DNA from: Mollicutes bacterium
GTDB taxonomy: Bacteria; Bacillota_I; Bacilli_A; Izemoplasmatales; Izemoplasmataceae
Length of the DNA: 5,842 nt
Assembly: GCA_003551405.1 (NCBI GenBank)
Contig: PUMO01000185.1
Span: 1-5,842, forward strand
Direction: 5' to 3'
How positions within the stretch are numbered: the first letter of the stretch is position 1; every line of letters begins with the position of its first letter. Position numbers and translations under genes: made by a program. Of the stretch, positions 1-5,007 are shown one piece after another. The notes beneath the pieces are model-generated. The model searched no databases. It saw only the letters and a list, made by a program, of their open reading frames with translations, and was not told where the DNA came from.

Positions 1-2
1 CA

Positions 3-452
3 ACCGCCAAAGAACTATGTCTGCACAACCGCTATATCAATGATTTAAAACAACTGATTGATTTGCATGACATAGGAAAGATTAGTGTGGACGAAGCTGT
101 TTTTAACAATAACGATGCACTTTCTGATCAACAACGAAAAGACATTCGCCGTCACCCTGAAATTGGATATCGTATCGCCAATGCCCTTCCGAGACTCCAA
201 AATGTGGCGTATGCCATTTTGACGCATCATGAAAATGTGGATGGTTCTGGTTATCCGTTTGGCCTCAAACAAGAAGACATTCCCATCATCGCCCGCATTT
301 TACGCGTGGTTGACTCTTATGAAACCATGCGCAGAGACTCCCACTACAGCGCAGCAATGCCAAAAGAAAAAGCGATTGAAGAACTCAATCGCTTGAAAAA
401 CACCTATTATGACGAAAGCGTGGTTGACGCGTTCGTTAAAACCATACATTAA
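3..452 (+). CDS. HD-GYP domain phosphohydrolase (5' partial, C-terminal part)
   Basis: This is the C-terminal 149 residues of an HD-GYP protein; the reading frame is open to the left edge, so the true start and any N-terminal sensor or GGDEF-like domain are outside the window. Numbering visible residues from position 3, I see HDIGK at 22-26 (metal-binding H22 and D23, K26), the next histidine H51 in RRHPEIG, the paired H75-H76 followed by E77, then DGSGYP at 80-85 (the GYP signature) and D104 in the RVVDSYETM helix. These match the order of metal ligands in the family, whose characterised members hydrolyse cyclic di-GMP (or cGAMP) at a di- or tri-iron centre in the cytoplasm. Catalytic residues in the visible part look intact, so activity is plausible; the substrate is inferred. 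A TTG at 63 in mid-domain is not a real start. The gene ends 7 bp from the 3' end of the convergent tRNA gene and has no hairpin of its own before it. Confidence 0.9.
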   Translation, partial: TAKELCLHNRYINDLKQLIDLHDIGKISVDEAVFNNNDALSDQQRKDIRRHPEIGYRIANALPRLQNVAYAILTHHENVDGSGYPFGLKQEDIPIIARILRVVDSYETMRRDSHYSAAMPKEKAIEELNRLKNTYYDESVVDAFVKTIH

Positions 453-459
453 ATAAAAA

Positions 460-544
460 TACCAGCGGTCGGACTCGAACCGACACGGACCAAAGGCCCA
501 TCAGATTTTGAGTCTGACGCGTCTACCAATTCCGCCACGCTGGC
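460..544 (-). tRNA. tRNA-Leu (anticodon CAA)
   Basis: An 85-nt type II tRNA folds cleanly on the minus strand. The acceptor stem is GCCAGCG with CGCTGGT (six Watson-Crick pairs plus a terminal G-U) and discriminator A73, which is required for leucine identity. The anticodon stem TCAGA/TCTGA closes the seven-base loop CTCAAAA, giving anticodon CAA (positions 508-510) that reads UUG. The long variable arm pairs GGGCC with GGTCC (one G-U), and the T arm is GTCGG-TTCGAGT-CCGAC, fully paired. The long variable arm with A73 supports Leu rather than Ser. No CCA is encoded: the sequence after A73 is TTTTTATTT, so CCA must be added after transcription. It is convergent with the HD-GYP gene and downstream of the GntR gene, but has its own promoter. 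Confidence 0.96.
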
Positions 545-554
545 ATCAAATTAG

Positions 555-583
555 ATTATAACAAAGAGGCCAAAAAAAAGAAA
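555..583 (-). promoter_or_regulatory. Likely promoter of tRNA-Leu
   Basis: On the minus strand a perfect -10 hexamer TATAAT lies at 555-560. With a 17-bp spacer the -35 position holds TTTCTT (578-583), a weak match inside the T-rich arm of the upstream terminator. The predicted start, about position 548, leaves only about four bases before the mature tRNA 5' end. The -10 is convincing; the -35 is not. Confidence 0.55.
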
Positions 584-614
584 CAATTTTTTTAAAATTA
601 TTGTTTCTTTTTTT
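573..614 (-). terminator. Terminator of the GntR gene, possibly bidirectional
   Basis: A perfect 15-bp inverted repeat (573-587 with 600-614) encloses a 12-nt loop. The outer stem is an A7/T7 tract and the inner part is GAAACAAT/ATTGTTTC, so each strand ends its hairpin in a T run, as expected of an intrinsic terminator that can work both ways. On the minus strand it stops GntR transcription before the tRNA promoter. On the plus strand it could stop HD-GYP read-through that has crossed the tRNA antisense. The stem is AT-rich, so strength is uncertain. It covers the GntR stop codon and final codons. Confidence 0.65.
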
Positions 615-1323
615 CTTCTTGAACGGCTTGATGATACGCTTCGTTATATTCACACTCAAAGGTATCAATGATGCGTTCCAAATGGCGTACGGTATAAATG
701 CGTGCAAGGTCTTCATCCTGATTTATGATGGCGTCATAAATATTGCGATGTTCTTCCACACGGTCATTCGTTCTTTCTTGCTGGGTAACAAGATTATAGT
801 TGGAACGCAAGGTTTTTTGGAGCACATCCCAGATGATCAAGTGAATGTTATGTAAAAATCGGTTTTTAGAGTATTTGGAAATGAGCAAGTGAAATTTTTT
901 GTCAAGTTCAAAAAAGTTAAATTCATTGTCAACCGTTTCCATCTCCTCAAGGATGCCACCAAGTTTACGCATGCCGGCATTGGTAATATTCTTGGCACAC
1001 AGTTGGACACTCAATGAATCAAGCGCACGGCGTATTTCCATCATTTCAAGGTAATCGGTATTGTGCAGAAGCGTCGGTGTGAATACGCTTAAATAGTTTT
1101 CACTTTTGGGTTTATTGACGTAAGTGCCGCCACCTTTTTTCTTGGTCACTAGACCGATGGCACTCAACTTTTCAATGCCCGCGCGCACGCTCACGCGCGA
1201 TACGTTGAGAATGTCACCAAGGCGCGCTTCACTGGGCAAACGCTCTCCGGCTTTGAACTCTCCACTAATGACGAGTTCTTCGATGTAATCGTATACTTTT
1301 TGTGATTTTGATTTCTTATTCAT
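598..1323 (-). CDS. GntR-family transcriptional regulator, FadR/FCD subfamily
   Basis: A 241-residue cytoplasmic DNA-binding protein of normal length for the family. Residues 7-70 form the winged helix-turn-helix: YIEELVISGEFKAGERLPSE leads to the recognition region LGDILNVSRVSVRAGIEKL and the wing GLVTKKKGGGTYV. Residues about 90-220 are the all-helical FCD effector domain; the conserved arginine in EIRRALD (about 98-99) is present, and D141, H145, H192 and H214 fit the metal-binding Asp and three His of this class. Such proteins usually repress neighbouring catabolic or redox genes until a small carboxylate or similar ligand binds; the ligand here is unknown. The ATG at 1323 is chosen because AGGTGAG (1329-1335) lies five bases upstream and the HTH begins at the expected distance. 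It follows the disulfide-reductase operon on the same strand but is separated by a terminator and has its own promoter. The C-terminus is a Glu/Lys-rich tail (QEEKKKQ) whose codons form part of the terminator stem. Confidence 0.93.
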   Translation of the reverse strand: MNKKSKSQKVYDYIEELVISGEFKAGERLPSEARLGDILNVSRVSVRAGIEKLSAIGLVTKKKGGGTYVNKPKSENYLSVFTPTLLHNTDYLEMMEIRRALDSLSVQLCAKNITNAGMRKLGGILEEMETVDNEFNFFELDKKFHLLISKYSKNRFLHNIHLIIWDVLQKTLRSNYNLVTQQERTNDRVEEHRNIYDAIINQDEDLARIYTVRHLERIIDTFECEYNEAYHQAVQEEKKKQ

Positions 1324-1358
1324 GGCGGCTCACCTACCTTATATTATGAATTAAAGTT

Positions 1359-1387
1359 ATAATACATATACAATATCTATAATACAA
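1359..1387 (-). promoter_or_regulatory. Promoter of the GntR gene with repeated AT-rich motif
   Basis: On the minus strand TTGTAT (1382-1387) and TATTAT (1359-1364) are separated by exactly 17 bp, with a start predicted about 29 nt before the ATG. The -10 matches consensus at five of six positions, the -35 at three. The element TGTATTATA occurs twice (1358-1366 and 1378-1386) with a 20-bp period, i.e. roughly two helical turns, so one copy overlaps each promoter hexamer. This could be an autoregulatory operator; that role is inferred. Confidence 0.5.
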
Positions 1388-1408
1388 CTGATATGCACTT
1401 TTTTCAAG

Positions 1409-1432
1409 AAAAAAACCCATAAAGGGTTTTTT
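1409..1432 (-). terminator. Rho-independent terminator of the reductase-DUF2892 operon
   Basis: A9-bp stem of A6C3 against G3T6 (1410-1418 with 1424-1432) encloses a five-base loop; on the minus strand it is followed immediately by a T run (TTTTTTT). Its proximal arm overlaps the TAA stop of the DUF2892 gene. The symmetric A and T tracts mean it could also act on the plus strand, but no plus-strand gene feeds into it. Confidence 0.85.
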
Positions 1433-1637
1433 ATTTGTCGTCTGTATCCGCTTTACAGGTATTGACACCAATCAATTTGTATAGTGCGCACCAACTGGTT
1501 GCGGCGGTGAATCCCAAAATGATGGCGGGGATCAAAAGCCAAAAGAAATTACCCTGTCCAATCGCCGCAACGACAATTAGCACAATCGCGACAATATAGC
1601 GAATCATGCGATCAATGTTTCCAACATTGTTTTCCAT
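1431..1637 (-). CDS. DUF2892 (YgaP-type) small membrane protein
   Basis: A 68-residue protein matching the DUF2892 pattern: an N-terminal NVGNIDRMIRYIVA segment, two hydrophobic helices (about 12-27 and 31-47), then the family's conserved SWCALYKLIGVNTC end with Cys50 and Cys61. In E. coli YgaP this fold is the membrane part fused to a rhodanese domain that carries sulfane sulfur; here it stands alone. The start is certain: AGGAG (1645-1649) lies seven bases before the ATG and overlaps the TAG stop of the upstream reductase gene, with 10 bp between genes, so the two are translated from one mRNA. The pairing suggests a role beside the reductase in thiol or sulfur handling at the membrane, but the molecular function of stand-alone DUF2892 proteins is not established. 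The last residues (KADTDDK) are an acidic, probably cytoplasmic tail. Confidence 0.88.
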   Translation of the reverse strand: MENNVGNIDRMIRYIVAIVLIVVAAIGQGNFFWLLIPAIILGFTAATSWCALYKLIGVNTCKADTDDK

Positions 1638-1644
1638 GGTTACA

Positions 1645-1649
1645 CTCCT
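1645..1649 (-). promoter_or_regulatory. Ribosome binding site of the DUF2892 gene, overlapping the reductase stop
   Basis: AGGAG on the minus strand shares two bases with the TAG stop of the reductase and sits seven bases before the DUF2892 ATG. This arrangement lets ribosomes finishing the reductase feed directly into the small gene, so a fixed stoichiometry is likely. Confidence 0.75.
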
Positions 1650-2982
1650 AACATTTTATTTGGTTTGTTGCGATTTGCAAGGGGTCCCACACCGGAGAAA
1701 ATGGTGGGGCGTAGGCCAAATCCAGGTTGGAAAATTCACTGGCCGTCATGCCGCGCTGAATGGCGGTGGCCATAGTGTTAATGCGGGCACTGACGCCTTG
1801 TTTGCCGACCATTTGTGCGCCAAGCAATTTACATGTTTTGTTCTCAAAAACAATTTTCATGTAGATGGGTGTTGCACCGGGGTAATAGCCCGCTTGGTTG
1901 GCCGCCTTAACATTGACAACATCATAATCATAGTTTTCATGGGCCGCTTCTTTTTCACTGAGACCGGTTTTGGCCACTTCTAGGTCAAACGCTTTTAAAA
2001 CATTTGAACCGACCACGCCGTGAAAATGCGCAGCTTCACCACTTAACTGAGCCGCAATCACACGGCCTGCCTTATTGGCGTGCGTTCCGAGTGGCACGTA
2101 AGCGGGCGCATCTTTTAACAAATGCGGCACACTGGCGCAGTCTCCAGCCGAATATACATCAGGGATGGAGGTTTCTTGTTTGTTGTTCACATGTATGGCG
2201 CCATTTTTAAGCATCGTTAAATCGGAATCCTTTAAGAATGCGGTATTGGGACGCACCCCAATGGCCTCGATGACTAGATCAGTTTCAAATGAACCGTGAT
2301 CGGTCACAACCTTTGAAACACCGTGCGTGCCTTCGTAATGTTTAAGTGTTGTATTGAGGTGGAGATCGACGCCGTTATCTTTCAGTCGCTTTTCCACGTG
2401 TGCGCTCATATCACTGTCGTAAGGGGGAAGGACTTGGTCCTGCATTTCGATGAGCTGGACATTTTTACCCATTTCCACTAAGTTTTCAGCCACTTCAACA
2501 CCAATGTAGCCTGCACCAATGACACTGACTGTCTGAACGGTCTTTTGCGCCAAGGCGTCTTTAAGCGCGCGGGCGTCATCCAAACTGGATAAGACGTGGA
2601 TGCCTAAGAGGTCACTGCCTTGAACTGGCAAGCGGATCGCACTGGCAACGGACGTAATCAGCAATTTGTCATAAGACGCATTAAAGTGTTCCTCGGTTGT
2701 TAAATTTTTCACCGTTACCGTTTTGTTATTAAAATCCACACCCGTGACTTCATGCTTGGTAAAGACATCAATGCCACGCTCTTTAAACTGTTCAGGCGTG
2801 CGGGCAATCAATGAATCGTCTTTTTCAATCACGTCACTCAAATAATAAGGCATGCCGCAGGCACCGTAGGATACATCACTGCTTTTTTCATAAACGTGTA
2901 CAGTGACGTCCGCCATTGAGCGCTTAAGCTTTGAAGCCGCACTCATACCAGCAGCCACACCACCAATTACGATGACTTTCAT
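1648..2982 (-). CDS. CoA-disulfide reductase-like FAD/NAD(P)H oxidoreductase
   Basis: A 444-residue cytoplasmic flavoprotein, full length for the single-cysteine pyridine nucleotide-disulfide reductases. It has the N-terminal FAD motif VIGGVAAGMSAA (5-16), active-site Cys42 in SYGACGMPYY (the SFxxC motif of CoA-disulfide reductases with Tyr for Phe), the NAD(P)H motif VIGAGYIGVEVAE (154-166), the second FAD motif SAGDCA (278-283) and a C-terminal dimerisation domain. That domain keeps AGYYPGA (364-370, holding a candidate for the catalytic Tyr361 of the S. aureus enzyme) and AYAPPFSPVWDPL (423-435, with Tyr424 likely equivalent to Tyr419). Members reduce CoA disulfide, CoA persulfide or polysulfide, or O2, through Cys42; the Tyr pair favours CoA disulfide or persulfide. 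There is no fused rhodanese domain. One oddity: the usual ATGA motif after the FAD domain reads ITSVAS (109-114), with Val for Gly. The ATG at 2982 follows an AGAAGGGAAGTG ribosome site. It is first gene of an operon with DUF2892. Close alternatives are NADH oxidase or NADH-dependent persulfide reductase. Confidence 0.88.
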   Translation of the reverse strand: MKVIVIGGVAAGMSAASKLKRSMADVTVHVYEKSSDVSYGACGMPYYLSDVIEKDDSLIARTPEQFKERGIDVFTKHEVTGVDFNNKTVTVKNLTTEEHFNASYDKLLITSVASAIRLPVQGSDLLGIHVLSSLDDARALKDALAQKTVQTVSVIGAGYIGVEVAENLVEMGKNVQLIEMQDQVLPPYDSDMSAHVEKRLKDNGVDLHLNTTLKHYEGTHGVSKVVTDHGSFETDLVIEAIGVRPNTAFLKDSDLTMLKNGAIHVNNKQETSIPDVYSAGDCASVPHLLKDAPAYVPLGTHANKAGRVIAAQLSGEAAHFHGVVGSNVLKAFDLEVAKTGLSEKEAAHENYDYDVVNVKAANQAGYYPGATPIYMKIVFENKTCKLLGAQMVGKQGVSARINTMATAIQRGMTASEFSNLDLAYAPPFSPVWDPLQIATNQIKC

Positions 2983-3010
2983 TGAATCACTTCCCTTCTA
3001 ATTTACCTTA

Positions 3011-3039
3011 ATTTTAACACAAACTAAAAGCGTTATACA
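3011..3039 (-). promoter_or_regulatory. Candidate promoter of the reductase operon
   Basis: On the minus strand TAAAAT (3011-3016; five of six to consensus) is preceded by TGT, giving an extended -10 (TGn). At 17 bp the -35 position is TGTATA (3034-3039), a poor match, as is common where an extended -10 is present. The -35 lies inside one arm of the inverted repeat at 3027-3061, so anything binding that repeat would block this promoter. Confidence 0.45.
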
Positions 3040-3061
3040 TACATTTGCTGTATAACGCTTT
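3027..3061 (-). terminator. 13-bp inverted repeat: ABC operon terminator or operator
   Basis: AAAGCGTTATACA (3027-3039) is perfectly repeated inverted at 3049-3061 around a 9-nt loop. It lies 68 bp after the ABC exporter stop. On the minus strand the hairpin is followed by only a short, interrupted T tract (CTTTTAGTTTG), so it is a modest intrinsic terminator; no other hairpin terminator is visible for the ABC operon. Because it overlaps the candidate reductase promoter and each arm contains GTTATAC, which fits the GT-N3-AC core reported for FadR-type operators, it may instead, or also, be a regulator binding site. Confidence 0.55.
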
Positions 3062-3129
3062 GTCTTTTTATGTGACTGATTACACTTTAAAAGGGGGATA
3101 GGCAGTATTGTTAAAGCATCCCGAATTAA

Positions 3130-5007
3130 TCATTCACATTGAGCCTTATGAAGTCCATAATAAAAACCTTCTTTTTCCATTAGGGATGCATGGTCCCCTT
3201 GTTCAATCAAACGCCCTTCCTTAATGACGAGAATGGTATCGGCATTTTGGATGGTTTGAAGACGGTGCGCAATAACAATTGCGGTGCGCCCTTCCATAAG
3301 GGTGCGAACACTTTGTTGAATTTTAGCTTCGGTGCGTGTATCGATATTGGACGTGGCTTCGTCCAAGATTAGTAAATCTGGATTATTGAGCATGGTCCGA
3401 GCGATACTGATCAGCTGGCGTTCCCCTTGTGAGAAGTTTTGGCCGCCTTCATACACTTCTGTATCATAGCCTTTGGGCAAGGTTTGAATGAAATCATCAG
3501 CCCCCGCTTGCTTGGCCGCTGCCTTCACCGCCGCCGCACTGGCTGAAAAATCACCGTAATGAATGTTATCGAACACAGTGCCTTTAAATAGGTGCGTATC
3601 TTGAAGCACCATGCCGATGCGGCGTCTAAGGTCGTCAAGTTTCATTGTGCGAATGTCTGTGTTATCTAACTTGATGGTGCCGTTTAACACATCATAAAAC
3701 CGGTTGAGAAGTTTAATCGTCGTTGTTTTTCCCCCGCCAGTAGGCCCAACAATCGCAATCGTTTCGCCAGCACGCGCATTGAAGGTTATATCTTTTAATA
3801 CTTTGATGGATTCATCATACCCAAAGTCCACATTGTCAAAGGCGATCTCGCCGCGCATGGTGGGCATGGGTTTCTCGCCATCGACCGCATATTCATCAGG
3901 CGCATCAATGAGTTCAAATACCCGCTCAGCCCCGGCAATACCCTGCATGAGCGCATTGAAAAGTTGTGCCAAATTGGCGATTGGCTGAATGAACTGACGC
4001 GAATACTGAGAAACCCCAGCAATATGACCGATGGTCACAAGGCCACCAACACTCAGATAAAGAAGTGCCCCAACCGCAATGACACTGAGGAATATAATGT
4101 TGTTCATGAAGTGAATGAACGGCCAGATCAGTCCTGAATAAAATTGCGCCATGAATCCAGCTTTTTTGAGTTTATTGTTTTCAACAGTGAATTCCTCAGT
4201 AAAGGCGGGTTCCTGGTTATAAAGTTTGACCGCCTTCATGCCAGAAATGTTTTCTTCAATGATGCCGTTGAGACTGGCAAGGTGAATTTGTTGTTCTTTA
4301 AAGCCCTTGCGTGTCTTTTTCGAAACTTTATACGTAAAAAGTACCATGATTGGAATGAATGCTACGACCACTAGGGCCAGCGCCCAGTTGAGCACAAACA
4401 TTAAAATGAAGGCGCCGAGAAGCACAATCCCTGAATTAAGCACTTCAAGGACCGTATTACCAAGGGAGTTGCTGATCAGTTCAATGTCATTGGAAAGTCT
4501 TGAGACAATGTCGCCCGATCCCTTTTCATCATAATAAGAGACGGGTGCTTTCATCAGTTTGTTAAAGGCATCTTCACGGATGCTCTTGATCACACGCTGT
4601 GAAATTTTAACCATGGCAAAGCGGGCCAAATAGCGCGTGATGCTATTGATGATGGTAAGCACGACAATAATGCCGACAATGCGGTATATCCCACTTGGAT
4701 CAAAGTTGACTGAGAAGTTTTCAATATCAATGTAGCGGTCTATTGCCTGCGCAAATAGAGTGGGCACATATAAAAGCGCAAGGGTTGCAACAATGAGTCC
4801 TAAGAATATGAGCACGATGATATATTTGTATACCCCCATGTATCTTATCAGACGCGCGAGGGTTTGACGGATGTTTTTTGGTTTGGCGCCCACGTTGACT
4901 CCGCGGCGAGGATTGGCACTGACTTTGTTTGGGTCGGTATAGTCAATTGACTTCTTCTTTTGTTCATTGAGTTCAAGTTTCGTTAAAATGCGTTTATCCT
5001 TGGACAT
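3130..5007 (-). CDS. Heterodimeric ABC exporter, ATP-binding/permease subunit (TM288/BmrD-like half)
   Basis: A 625-residue half-transporter of the multidrug-exporter type. After a charged cytoplasmic N-terminus (1-60) comes a six-helix membrane domain (about 62-340; helices near 62-85, 108-128, 185-206, 208-228, 290-318, 320-340), then the nucleotide-binding domain (385-625). That domain has Walker A GPTGGGKTT (421-429), Q-loop Q469, a non-canonical signature FSQGE (525-529) in place of LSGGQ, Walker B LLILDE with catalytic Glu550, and switch His581 in IAHRL. Intact Walker B Glu and switch His with a deviant signature identify the partner whose own ATP site is catalytic. I start at ATG 5007 because AAGGGGG (5016-5022) lies eight bases upstream; in-frame GTG codons at 5025 and 5049 are less likely. 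It overlaps the upstream subunit gene by 14 bp, indicating translational coupling. It ends in UGA at a normal family C-terminus. The substrate cannot be read from sequence: drugs, lipids or peptides are all possible. Confidence 0.93.
   Translation of the reverse strand: MSKDKRILTKLELNEQKKKSIDYTDPNKVSANPRRGVNVGAKPKNIRQTLARLIRYMGVYKYIIVLIFLGLIVATLALLYVPTLFAQAIDRYIDIENFSVNFDPSGIYRIVGIIVVLTIINSITRYLARFAMVKISQRVIKSIREDAFNKLMKAPVSYYDEKGSGDIVSRLSNDIELISNSLGNTVLEVLNSGIVLLGAFILMFVLNWALALVVVAFIPIMVLFTYKVSKKTRKGFKEQQIHLASLNGIIEENISGMKAVKLYNQEPAFTEEFTVENNKLKKAGFMAQFYSGLIWPFIHFMNNIIFLSVIAVGALLYLSVGGLVTIGHIAGVSQYSRQFIQPIANLAQLFNALMQGIAGAERVFELIDAPDEYAVDGEKPMPTMRGEIAFDNVDFGYDESIKVLKDITFNARAGETIAIVGPTGGGKTTTIKLLNRFYDVLNGTIKLDNTDIRTMKLDDLRRRIGMVLQDTHLFKGTVFDNIHYGDFSASAAAVKAAAKQAGADDFIQTLPKGYDTEVYEGGQNFSQGERQLISIARTMLNNPDLLILDEATSNIDTRTEAKIQQSVRTLMEGRTAIVIAHRLQTIQNADTILVIKEGRLIEQGDHASLMEKEGFYYGLHKAQCE

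Noticed and set aside
63..65. TTG as start of a short HD protein
   Set aside because: The frame continues upstream to the window edge with family-like sequence (NDLKQLIDL before HDIGK), and a start here would split the HD motif helix.
460..544. tRNA-Leu as an integration site for a mobile element
   Set aside because: No integrase, no direct repeat of the tRNA 3' end in the window, and no change in gene character on either side.
601..855. Plus-strand open frame of 84 codons
   Set aside because: It lies inside the GntR gene on the opposite strand and starts within the terminator stem; it is a shadow frame.
1358..1383. Two perfect TATAAT hexamers on the plus strand
   Set aside because: Neither has a -35 at a sensible distance, and no plus-strand gene lies downstream; they are the complements of the GntR promoter repeats.
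1431..1637. DUF2892 protein as a toxin or holin-like peptide
   Set aside because: Size and two helices would allow it, but the conserved CALYKLIGVNTC end and coupling to the reductase fit DUF2892 much better, and there is no antitoxin-like partner.
1606..1983. Plus-strand open frame of 125 codons
   Set aside because: It is antisense to the reductase, whose motifs and length are complete, and its translation shows no recognisable domain or ribosome site.
3062..3129. Possible small RNA or riboswitch between the ABC operon and the reductase
   Set aside because: Apart from the inverted repeat already listed I find no stable paired structure or known riboswitch core in this short stretch.
3130..3132. 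UGA read as Trp (Mycoplasma-type code) extending the ABC subunit
   Set aside because: The protein already ends at the usual family length after the H-loop and C-terminal helix, the extension has no family resemblance, and Trp codons elsewhere in the window are UGG.
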